DNA from: Gordionus sp. m RMFG-2023
Lineage: Eukaryota > Nematomorpha > Gordioida > Chordodea > Parachordodidae
Direction of reading: 5' to 3'
Assembly (NCBI RefSeq): GCF_954871325.1
Contig: NC_088775.1
Location: 729,473 to 793,472, forward strand
Length of the DNA: 64,000 bases
Below, piece after piece: positions 1 to 11,089 of this stretch. Under the pieces are notes generated by a model that saw only the letters and a list, made by a program, of their open reading frames with translations, had not been told where the DNA came from and searched no databases. A program made the position numbers and the translations under genes. Numbering within the stretch: the first letter of the stretch is position 1; each line of letters starts with the position of its first letter.

Positions 1-96
1 AATAGAAAATTAATAAATTAAGAAAGAGGGGGAAATAAACTTAAAAAAAAGGTCTAATAATTGGCATTGATATGAAATATTATGAATACTATGCAC

Positions 97-225
97 TAGT
101 GTTGTTTAAGAGCCCAATTTGGGTCGATTTTTTCAAAAACACGGCTCTGAGCAGAATCTATCTTTAGGCTTACACATTGTTATCTTGGTTATAATCTTAA
201 TCGAGCCCACTTTTTAACAACACTA
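97..225. mobile_element. Short hAT-type MITE
   Basis: Begins TAGTGTTGTT and ends AACAACACTA, an inverted terminal repeat shared with the copies at 8098, 9310, 23311 and 59302. The flanking octamers ctatgcac and ctgcgcac agree at 6 of 8 positions, as expected of an old 8-bp target duplication. Terminal sequence and 8-bp duplication are hAT features. It has no coding capacity. Confidence 0.75.
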
Positions 226-2031
226 CTGCGCACACAAATTTTTGGAATAAAATAATTAATAAAAATGACGAATAGATTAAATTAAACATATTTAATTCAA
301 TTTTCTATGGATATTTTAGAACATTTTATCTATAATTAATCTTATTTTAAAAAAATATCATATTCCACATAACGCCACACCTTATAGCACCGAACCGGAC
401 AAAAAATTTAAATCACCCCATGTAGAGCAACTTGTGTAATAATTTACAACGGTCCAGACCGGTCCTTATGAAACTCTAATTGAGAATATTGAAAAATATT
501 ATCATAAAAAAGTATTACTATTGTTATAAGCCTTAGAAAACCATTTTGAAATAACTAAAAAAAATAAATAATAAATGTATTAAACATATAAAATGGAAAG
601 AATTTATAAATGAATGATATAATTTACTAAATAATTGACTAAAAAGCCATTTAGAATGATTAAGAGAATCACTTAACATAGAATGTGGAATAATTTCTCT
701 AGATTTTTGAAGGATTTAATAAGATATTTGAAGATTTTTCATAGTTTGATCTTTAGTAGAATCTATAAAGAAATCAAAATTTGATGGGTTTGATTGTATT
801 ATAAAAAGTGTCAGTTATAGAGATGCTGAGGGAATAATATTCTTCGCAATTTTTTAACATTTTAAATTTATTAGTAATTATTATTTTGATTATATTATTT
901 CCAATGGTTTTATAATGACTTTTCTTTATGTTAGTTGCCTTGGTTTATGAAAAAATGTAACAGAGGCCTGCATATCAGTGCAAGACTCGAGTCGGACTAA
1001 AATGGTCCAGAAAAAACCCAAAACTCCACTAAATTATAATAAATCAGGACAATGATGAAGTAGTCATAAGATTAAATTGTGATTTTACCCATGAAGCAGA
1101 AAGTAAAAAAAATGGCCAGTCGGACAAAATATATTTAAATTTAAATTTTTATTTTTAAGTTAATTTAAAGATTATTTTTACCTTATTTATATTTTTTACA
1201 TATATAAAATAAGTTTTTCATGATATTCTTTTTCCTAGCATTTAGATCTTGACAACATAATTTAAATTGTTATTAAAATAATTCTTCGAGATTTGTCATA
1301 AAGCTATATTGTATGTTATTTTGTTGTAAATCTTGCATTATCTAATATTCTAATAATTATAATGAATTATTAAATATCATTCCAGGTATTATTATTAAGA
1401 GAACAAGGCTAATAACTTATTTTAGCATAAAAATTTCTGTTTATTGAGAAAATATATCAACCATTTTAGATTTGACGATTTCAAGATTTACTAACCAGGA
1501 GAGTAATCAAGAAACAATGCAAACCATAATTAATATGCTCAAATCAACACGCTAAAATTATTCCTAACAAAGCTTCGATAGCCGAAGACACTTCAGAAAT
1601 TATAATATACGAAAAAAACTTTATAATAGAAAATTATATAGTTCAAGAAAGCCCATAGGCAAAACGGAGAAGTAATTACCCATTTCAAATAGAGGGACAT
1701 AAATAAAAAGGAAATATCTATATTATAATAAATTTGTTAATAGGACAGTACATCGATATCGTCATTAAAACTAGGTATAAAGATAAAATTTGAGACCTTA
1801 TTTCCATTTTTTTTGAAGAGAGGATATTTATGATCTTTAGATCAGGAAATGTCTGTAACCTATCAATATTGCTAAATTATTTTGAATATTATTAAGTTTA
1901 AAATTATTATTTTTTATTGCCTTCCAGATCAAGCAAACGTTTTTTTTTAATTGTTAACGTGGCATTAATTAGGCCTTGGGCAGGGTTAAATTTAAATTAT
2001 TAACGTTTAATTTTCTTGCAATAAAATTTAC

Positions 2032-5000
2032 TTGGCCAAATTAGTAGAAGTGATCTAGCTAAAAAAGAAAAAAAGAATAGCAGAATAGCTTAATAACTAG
2101 TAATTTGTCTATGACAAGCAAAGCAATATAAAAGAAAAAGTATATAAATTTATATTGAATAAGGAAGAAAACCTGTAATACTAAATCTCTCAATTCTTTT
2201 CTGAAGATTTTTTTACGCTCTTTTATTTTTAGTATTTTTAAAAAATTTAGCTTCACCAAATCGGAAAAATGCTGAACCAAGGTAATTCCTATTCCTCGGA
2301 TAGAACATACAAATCAATATTTTCAAATTTAACTATTGTTCCTTTTTGGGAACTCAATCAATTATTGCTTTACTTAAAATTAAATTTTTTTTATACATTT
2401 TTATAGATATTTTATGTAAGAGTTTATAAATGATTTTTAATATTCAAACTAAAATGTCTGATTTGATAGGAAATAATTTTAAACAATATAACTCTAAACT
2501 TTATTTATATTATAAATTTATTTCTAAAAGGGATTCATTTCCGGGTAAAATCCGTAAAATCATAATTATCAAAATTAAAAAAACGCCTTCAAAAAATGAT
2601 TTATAATGGAGATACATCGAATCAATCATCATGAATTCCGAATCAATGCTTATTCCAGAATAGCTACTCACTATTTAATCGGCTATATTCTTATACTTTT
2701 AAAAACTTTTCATGAAAATGTATTTTACCCTTTTTTTCTTGCCTTTCTAAAGTAGGGAAAAAAAATAATAGAATATTGAACAAATTTATATGGTAACTGG
2801 CAAATATTTATAATAAATTAAAATGAAACTAAAGTTTAATTATTTAAATATAATTTAAAAAACCAATCATCAAATATAACAAATTATCACATCCTTTTTT
2901 TTTATCTCAAATTAGAATTGGATTTGTTGTGTTAAAAAGCACATATGCATAAAATTATATACTATAGTATAATAACTTCGAAATAAATTTTCTTAATAAA
3001 AGTACAATTATTCATTTTATTTGTTGATTTAATAATATGAATGTTTATAATTTTAACCAAATTCAATAAGTTATATAACATAATAATTTCAATAAAGCCT
3101 AAAGATCTATCATTTAAAAAATGCAAAAGTTATGTCCAGAAATTTTTTTTCTAAATGGAATTCAATGAGAATAAACTTATTCAAGTTTAAGATTCCTATG
3201 TCTTACATTTCATTTTCCCATTATCTTTTTCTCTTTATGCACTGAGAATTCGGTGAAATAGGAATGTTAATCGCATACTGGAAACCGATTTAACCTAGCT
3301 AATAGCTATATAAAAATTTGAATGAATCTTAAGTTGAGTTAAAAATGGTTCGTTGGCCAAACCTTAATAATTTTGCAATCCTAAATGAAAATATAAATTG
3401 TAAATAAAAAAAATATATTACCAACTCCTCTAACCACTAATAAATAATAATTATAGACTAATTATGATTATAAAGTAGAGAAAAATTTTTTAATGGAAAA
3501 ACGGAGAATATAAAGGTTTGAACATGAAAGTTTCTTTTTATTTAATATAATAACTTAAACTTTTGTTCTGTAACAAATATTCAGACATTTTACATTTATC
3601 ACAGCTAAACCCAAACTCTTTTAAAATACACATAATATAATAAAATCTCTATTAATGAACCCTGGATAAAAGTGTTTTGACATTAAAAGTAGATATAAAT
3701 TATTTTATAACAATATATTTTCGTATAAAAATTCATATTTAATTTCTAGTCTTTAAGATATGAACTAGTTATTTCTACATGTCAAATTATTAAACATTCT
3801 TTTGAACATTGTATTTTGAGAAATCGTCTATCATATATTGATCGGGACGCCAAAATATTTTTACTTATATATCATTAAAGATGTGGAAGTAAGACATGAT
3901 AAAAGTAATATTGAAATAAAATATTCTTTATAACTTAATACTTAATATGATACTTTTAGTTGATAAACATTTTAAGGGTAGGCTAATATTTTTGGCTTTG
4001 GGAAGGGGGTTGTAGAAGGCATTGTTGACAATGATCTTAGGTTTACCAACCAGCACTGTAAACTCTGGTTTTGCACTCGCCAAAATATGTAAATTGTATA
4101 ATATTTCAGAAGAATTTAACCTAATATTTGTAAATATTTTAAATAATATTTTATGTTTTCATTTTCGATATCAAAGATATACCTTCATGCTCGCCATATT
4201 CATCTTGATTTATAAATAAATAATAATCGAAATTTAAAAAAAATAATAATACACCAAAAATCAAAATCAAAAATATATATACTGTTTTATATATAAACAG
4301 TAATAATAGAGATCTGCAAATTACCTTCTGGGTCGTACCCAGCCCGACATAATTTCAGGTCGGGCTGGGTCGGGTTTAAAATATATAAAAAAATTTGGGC
4401 TGAGCTGGGCTTAAATTTTTAAATATTATCATTACATATTTTTTCAAATAATTGATAATTTTTAAAATTCTTGCAAAAAAATAAATTCGAAAATAATAAT
4501 ACACCAAAAATCAAAATCAAAAATATATATACTGTTTTATATATAAACAGTAATAATAGAGATCTGCAAATTACCTTCTGGGTCGTACCCAGCCCGACAT
4601 AATTTCAGGTCGGGCTGGGTCGGGTTTAAAATATATAAAAAAATTTGGGCTGAGCTGGGCTTAAATTTTTAAATATTATCATTACATATTTTTTCAAATA
4701 ATTGATAATTTTTAAAATTCTTGCAAAAAAATAAATTCGAAAATAATAATACACCAAAAATCAAAATCAAAAATATATATACTGTTTTATATATAAACAG
4801 TAATAATAGAGATCTGCAAATTACCTTCTGGGTCGTACCCAGCCCGACATAATTTCAGGTCGGGCTGGGTCGGGTTTAAAATATATAAAAAAATTTGGGC
4901 TGAGCTGGGCTTAAATTTTTAAATATTATCATTACATATTTTTTCAAATAATTGATAATTTTTAAAATTCTTGCAAAAAAATAAATTCGGGTCGGTCCGG

Positions 5001-5517
5001 GTAAATAAATATTTTTTATTTTTAATCCGGGTCGGGCTTTTCGGATCGAATAAAAATAAATTTCGTTCAGAATAAGGCCGGGATTGGGAAATTAGGTCCG
5101 ATGTTGATCACTAATATACAATATGACATAACTGATCATGCTTAACTTGCAAAAATAGCTTAATATTTTATACATTTACTTGGCCCAGCAACTAAAGGAA
5201 AAAATTTTTTTGAAATTATTCTCTTTTGGTTATATTTTAGATTGAACTAATACCATGATAGCAAATTATTAAATAATATTTACGATTTTAAGATACCTAA
5301 TGCCCTTGCTATAATTTGTAATAATAGGTTCGAATTCATAACAATTTTTAACTCTAATTTGTGATGGTGTTTAAATGATTTTGTAATATTTATTTTCTCG
5401 TATAACAATAGAAACTAAAAACAATGGTTATAATAAAAATATTTTTTACTCACCGTTGGAATCACAGAAAGAAATAAAAACCAACAACAGAAAGATAATT
5501 GGTACCAATATATTCAT
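2032..5517 (-). CDS. Gene I: secreted-protein gene of phase-1 micro-exons (partial)
   Basis: Candidate gene of unknown function. Exons in order: 5454-5517 (64 nt), 5180-5191 (12), 4183-4203 (21), 2729-2746 (18), 2032-2058 (27). Exon 1 encodes MNILVPIIFLLL then VFISFCDSN, a short hydrophobic signal peptide, and stops one base into a codon at donor GTGAGTAA. The next exons add VAGP, NEYGEHE, ERQEKK and ARSLLLIWP. Every internal exon is a multiple of three, phase 1 at both ends, and flanked by AG and GT; the 12-nt exon follows ttttttcctttag. Spliced, they stay open. Genes III and IV share this plan with different residues. The 3' end and stop are not found. A weak point is the acceptor aaatcaag of the 21-nt exon, which lacks a pyrimidine run. 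The product would be a small secreted peptide; resemblance to schistosome micro-exon genes or aphid bicycle genes is architectural only. Confidence 0.6.
4241..4990. repeat. Three 250-bp tandem units inside an intron of gene I
   Basis: The same 250-bp sequence occurs three times head to tail (units starting near 4241, 4491 and 4741) and I see no difference between units until the last few bases of the third. Each unit holds a G+C-rich inverted repeat, cccagcccgac and gtcgggctggg, around a 10-base loop, in otherwise A+T-rich DNA. Units contain tagagatctgcaaa, which resembles the inverted end tagtgatcaac near 5114, so the amplification may have occurred inside a MITE-like element spanning about 4308-5114. 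The array lies in the intron between the 12-nt and 21-nt exons of gene I. Confidence 0.9.
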
Positions 5518-6694
5518 TATTAAGGGAAAATTTTGAAAATTTATAAATAACTAAATTTCAAATTAAGAATTTAAATATATTTTTACTTAAATTATTTATT
5601 ATATTTATCATTTATAATTATTAAACCATATGAATTTAAGAAAATACAAATATAATGCTGACAACCTCCAAAAAAACATTTATGAAATTATTTAGAAAAT
5701 TTGTTCTTTACAATAATTTAAAGTTTTAAAAACAAATTTTGATTAACCGGGTATTTGAACTTATTCAAAATAATATTTATAATTTAAAATCATTAATCAA
5801 TAATTTTTTTTAATATCATAATTTTAATGTTTCATTTAAACATGATGAAATTAATCAAAATGAAATACTATAAGGTTAGCAACCTCCCAAAAATATATTT
5901 TAGAAATTAAAATGCAAATTTGTTCTTTATGTTATCTTAGGTGTTAACAGAGAATTTAGATTAAGTTGGCCTTTGAATTTATTTAAACAAAACATATATT
6001 TAATTATTTATTATGTAAAATAATAATTTTATAAAAATTTTATTTCCAAATTCAATATTAAAAAAAGTTACAAGATAAATTTTCGATTATTAAAATTCAA
6101 TATAACTATATTAAAAAATATATATAGTTAAAAGAAGAAGAAAAAATATAAATTTTTAAAAAAAGGAAGGAAAACCTTAAAATATATATATATTTAGCTT
6201 AGGTTCGCGCGGCTTATTGACCAATGTATAGATCAATGATATATATAATACCTAGACTGACGAATTCATTAAAATGCATTTTTAAGCTAGTTTATGAACT
6301 AATTCAAACTAACATTTAATTTCTTATTTATCAATTAAATTTATCATTTTAGCCTTTAATAATTTTAATTTTTAAATAAGAAATTGAATGTTTGTTTGAA
6401 ATAAGTTCAAAGATCAACTTAATCAAAATATAATACTCTATTATGAAACCCATGATAATGTTATTAAAAAACAAATTTTCCCGTTTAATTTCTAAAATAT
6501 ATTTTTGTAAGTGTGAACCTTCTATTGTATTGTTTCGATTAAATTCATCTGGTTTAAATGAAAAGATTGTTATTTTTTATTAAAAATTAAAATTATAATT
6601 AAGGGCCATTATTTTATTTTATTTTATAATTTATAATTTTATATAATATTTAATTTATATAATATTTAAAAATTTTATTGTTGAATAATTTTTG
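5518..6694. promoter_or_regulatory. Shared region between divergent genes I and II
   Basis: The start codons of gene I (5517, minus) and gene II (6695, plus) face away from each other across about 1.2 kb. The region contains stretches repeated upstream of gene III (28380-29053), upstream of gene IV (40042-40660) and at 63300-63660, including aacttattcaaactaacatt and the inverted pair around tcattttagcctttaataat (about 6300-6400). Just upstream of the gene I ATG lies atttataaattttcaaaatt, close to a similar stretch before gene IV. Position and conservation argue for a promoter; no specific factor site is claimed. Confidence 0.5.
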
Positions 6695-7319
6695 ATGAAT
6701 TTGTTCCAATATTCTTTTTGTTATTGATTTTAATTTCATTCTGCGACTTCAATGGTGAGAAAAAATTTTTATATTCTTATAGAAAATAAATATAAAAACA
6801 TTATATAAAAACCATTAATAATTAGTTTAAAAAAATGTCTTGATCGAGTTCATTATTACAATTATAAGGCAGTTGCATATCAAATAAATATGTTTTACAA
6901 GTGTCAGTGCTTGCTATTATGTATTAGTTTAATTTACATAAACCAATAAAGAATATTTCATTTTTTTATTTAGTGCTTGCTAGGTAAATGCTTTTTACAG
7001 TAACTACTAAAAGTTTTGCATTTAATTTTCCGTCTTTGATATTTCTCGATGATGAAAAAAATATTCGTTTAAAAACTTTATTTAAAATCTAGCTTTGTAA
7101 TTATCTATGATCAATTGTATCATTTATTTAGCTATTTTAGCACTTTTTGGAACTGTTTGGCGAAAAAATGTCTATAGGAGCACCGGTACAATTTTTACTA
7201 TAATATTGATAAGAATTCGTGTTTTTATATATTTTTAAAAACCGATATAACCCATGGTTTAAGCTAGTATATATTTTGCAGGTCTCTAAATTTTGTCGAT
7301 AGATGTCCAAGAGTGAGAT

Positions 7320-7526
7320 TAGTGTCGTTAAACGACAGGATTTGTGTGTTTTTACAAACGACAGACTCGGATTTTAGTTAAAATAATATTAGGTAAGCTT
7401 GAAAATTTTGCTCTTATGGCTCAGAATAATTATGACCTTTTTTTGTTAAATCTCGTACTCGAAATGTACATAATATTATTTTAACTAAAATCTTAAACGT
7501 GCTATTTTTAGAAATAGTTCATACTA
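7320..7526. mobile_element. Degenerate hAT-type MITE
   Basis: Starts TAGTGTCGTTAAACGAC, a variant of the family's TAGTGTTGTTAAACGGC, and ends catacta. Inside, the pair ttttagttaaaataatatta and ataatattattttaactaaaa is inverted. Flanks agtgagat and gatgagat agree at 6 of 8 positions. The ends are less certain than in the copies at 8098 and 9310. Confidence 0.55.
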
Positions 7527-8097
7527 GATGAGATGACAATATTTTATAAAGATTGCCAGCATTAATGAGGTCATGCAGAGGTCAGGAATATAGGTGAGGT
7601 TAGAAGTAGATTTAATTTTCTCGATTATTTTAAGGACACTAATGTAAAAGAAGGCGGGTTTTAAGGGGTCTAACTGTTGTATGCCTAATTGAGATTTTAT
7701 TGTATTATTTTATTTTAAAAGAGTTGGATTTGAATAGCTATGATAAATGTATTATGTATATTCTGTTGTTATAAAACAAAGATACCAAGTTTATTTAAGA
7801 ACTTTAATGTTCAAACCTTTACGTTATTAGTTTTAACTTAAAAAAGTTATTTTTCCTTCTCTACTTTATCATCATAATTTATCCATAACTACTATTCATT
7901 CGTGGTTAAAGAAGTTGTTGGCAATCCATATTTTTTTTATTACAATTTATATTTTCACCTAAAAATCTTAAACTTGGATAGGTTTAGCATTCTCAAACCT
8001 AAATTCCATTCAAAAAAGAACCCTGGATAATATTTTAGTTTTATTTAAATGATAGATTTTAATATCTTTAGAATATGCTTGAAGGTTTATTTATTAC

Positions 8098-8323
8098 TAG
8101 TGTGTTGTCATAGCGTTCTATTATAGACGTTTTTTAAAAATAGGCTAACTCAATATTTTATCCAGGAAAATATTACGCAAGCCCGAAGATTTTGCTAAGA
8201 TGACCCAAAGGTTTGGACACTTACTAGTAAAATATCTAGACTAATAGAAAATATTTTTCTAGATGAAATATTGAGGTAGCCATTTTTAAAAATCCTCTAC
8301 TATCATTACGTTTAACAACACTA
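8098..8323. mobile_element. hAT-type MITE with perfect 8-bp target duplication
   Basis: Begins TAGTGTGTTG and ends CAACACTA, and is flanked on both sides by tttattac (8090-8097 and 8324-8331). Internal stretches such as ggctaactcaatattttatc and its inverse are shared with the 9310 copy. Non-coding. Confidence 0.85.
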
Positions 8324-9309
8324 TTTATTACTATATTTTAAATCGAAGAATCTCTATTTAGAACAGTTACTTAGAATTTTAAAAATAACGAAGACTAGTC
8401 AATACGCAGCCTTAAATTATCTTATCCTAATATTATGCTAGAACAAATTCCTAAAACTTATTGAAATATTATATTATGAATTATAAAAATATTGAATTTG
8501 GTTGAAATTATTAACGTCAAATAAAATAAACAACTGAAAGTTTTATTTAAAAAATTCGGAAGTTTATATATCATATATAATATCATGCATTAAGGAATAT
8601 ATTTTGTCATAAAACGTTATTGATCAAAAATAATTATCTCCATGCTTTAGTGAATTTTAACTAATCCAGGTCAAATCTCTCCCAAAAAAAGTAACTGTCA
8701 GAAGTCAGATTTGACAAAATTGACTTGGTCTAAATTCTGTCTCTGCCAATTTTTCAAAAGATTGTAAAGTGATATGAAGAGGTTTTATTACAGACATGTT
8801 TTATTGTACTAAAACTGTTATTATGTATAAATCATTTTATTATCTATTTTCTAAGATACAGCGATTTAAATAATATATAAATTAATGATCGTCTCAATTA
8901 TCTAAAAGTGAGAAATTTAAAATTGAAAAGAATTTTTCTGATGCACCTCATCCATAATCGGCGGAATACAATCATTATTGTTTTGTCAGGGTAGGATTTG
9001 CTATAATAACGATTAAGCATCAATTGAATGCTTGTTATCGGGAAAATATTTTTTTTTAGTTGGAACTAAAAATTTAGGAAGTTTTAATTCTCACTTTTTT
9101 GTCAAAGTATGTATCATAATTTACTTGGGAAAAATATAGGAGAAATTAATAAGTAACATTATTATTCTAAATCTTTCAGAGAGCATCGTTTTTCATTTGA
9201 ATATTAGATGAATGTATAAATATCTATTTCGCATTTTGCTATTGTTCTATATCTTTATAAGTAAATGCATTAGATCGCATAATTGTATAAAAAATTGAAT
9301 CTTCATGAT

Positions 9310-9531
9310 TAGTGTTGTTAAACGGCTCATTTTGAGCCGATTTTATAAAACGGCTAACTCAATATTTTAGCCAGAAAAATATTATCTAAGCCTCGAGATT
9401 TCGTTAATATATGTCGAGACCTTTGTTCCTTCTATGAGCAAAATCTTCAGGCTTGCGTAATATTTTTCTGGATGAAATATTGAGTTAGCCGTTTTTAAAA
9501 ATCGGCTCAAAACGACCCGTTAACAACACTA
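9310..9531. mobile_element. hAT-type MITE, best preserved copy
   Basis: Begins TAGTGTTGTTAAACGGCTC, ends with nearly its inverse, and is flanked by ttcatgat on each side (9302-9309 and 9532-9539). The two halves are inverted over most of their length, so a single strand could fold into a long hairpin. Non-coding; the mobilising hAT transposase is not in this window. Confidence 0.9.
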
Positions 9532-11089
9532 TTCATGATATATATTATTTGAAGCCTAGAGTATAAACAGTGATGGTATAATACTTTGTAAAAAAAAAAA
9601 TAATTGTAGGGATTTCAAAAGATTTTCTGCCAAATCCCAATCATGGATTAAATTAATTAAATTCATCTTTCTCATTAAGATATTAATAAATAAAGCTGGT
9701 TACACTCATACTTTTTAGGTTTTAAAGTTTTATGTTATTATTTTTGACAAATATATGTATACATATCTGTTAGCGTCAAATATGTTTTTTTTCTGCAAAG
9801 TGTTATTTTTTTTAAACTTTAAATCATTTTTTGAGCGGGTTTTTTTTTAAATTTAAAATTTTGATTTTTTACCGAAAATGTTTTCTCTATAAATAGGTGA
9901 CAATTTAGTTATGAATTTTTGAACTCAGTACAATTTTATATTAGTTATTCCATAAATTTTTTTCATATAATAAATGATAATTGCAAAATTATCTAAAATT
10001 CATAAGATAGGTATTCTAAACATGATAAAATACATTAGAAAAACCATCCCAAATGATTGTAATATAACAATATATATATATATATATATATACATTGCAT
10101 CATCACATTCTCTAAATTAAAAAATTTTTCAACATACGGAATTCAATTCAAATTTAATATATCTGAATCAGAATATAAGAAGAATTTTTTTCTCAAATTA
10201 ATCTAATCTTAAACTCTTTTCCTTTAGTTCAGCATTAATTATTTTTTGTTATATTATTGTATTGAAATTGTTTTTCCTCTTCTCTCTTTAATTTGAGATA
10301 AAAAAAAATATTATGATAATTGGTCGTATTTGATGTTTGGTTTTTTTAAAATGATATTTTAAATAATTAACTTTAGTTTTATAGTTAATTTATTATAACT
10401 TTGCCAGTTGCCATAGAAATTTGTTAATTATTATTCTATTAATTTTCCTTACTTTAGAAAGACAAAGGAAAAAAAGGTAATACATTTTCAAGAAATCTTT
10501 GAATTTTCGGAAAATATAAGAATGTAGCCGATTAAATAGTGGGTTAGCTATTCTGGAATAAGAACTGTTTCGAAGTACTTCTAATGTGATTGATTCGTAG
10601 AATTTTCATTTTAAAACAATTTTCTGAGGACGTTTTTTTTAATTTTGAAAAAATATGATTTTACCATGAAATGAATTCCAGCATTTATAGAGTAAAGTTC
10701 GTGATATAAATATTGTTTTAGATTAGTTCAAAAGTTTATTTATATGTTTTTTTGAAATTTTTAGGGTAGGGTTACTCAAATAATGCATGAAATTATTTCC
10801 GGTAAAATAAGATATTCCAAATTAAAAGATTTTCATCAAAAAAAAAATGGTTTAGAATTGAGAGATTTTCAATCAACGGATTTTGTTCATCGCATAATTG
10901 TTATTAAGCTATTCTTGTTTTTATTTTAGCTAGATCGCTTATACTAACTTGGCCAAGTAATTATATCGCAAGATGATAACTAAAAGTTACCAATTAATAT
11001 TAAACCCTGTCAAGGCCAATTAATACCAGTGTAAAAAATTTTTTATAAAAGGTGTGTTTGATCTGGAAGGCAATCAAAATAATAATAAT

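Larger units (their letters stand above)
1..5517. repeat. Left arm of a head-to-head inverted duplication
   Basis: Reading inward, this arm matches the reverse complement of the right arm (6290-13790) in the same order. Examples are 1-720 with 13300-13780, the acttggcc segment near 2030 with 10950, the block near 2640-2760 with 10440-10560, and 3390-3520 with 7800-7930. The match is broken by insertions, chiefly about 1.6 kb extra in the right arm and the 250-bp triplication in the left. It carries gene I on the minus strand. Outside the exons I see only A+T-rich DNA; 1-720 is also shared with 21000-22040 and 59830-60320. Confidence 0.75.

Noticed and set aside
3385-3402. Possible 18-nt minus-strand exon between catttag and gtttgg in gene I
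   Set aside because: Reads a stop in phase 1 and is not bounded by splice sites in the right-arm copy.
10770-10806. Possible further micro-exon (ag|GGTAGGGTTACTC...TTTCCG|gtaaaa), with relatives at 18431 and 38430
   Set aside because: Lengths are 37, 35 and 34 nt, phase 1 reads a stop, and a similar motif occurs on the opposite strand nearby, so it looks like part of an inverted repeat.
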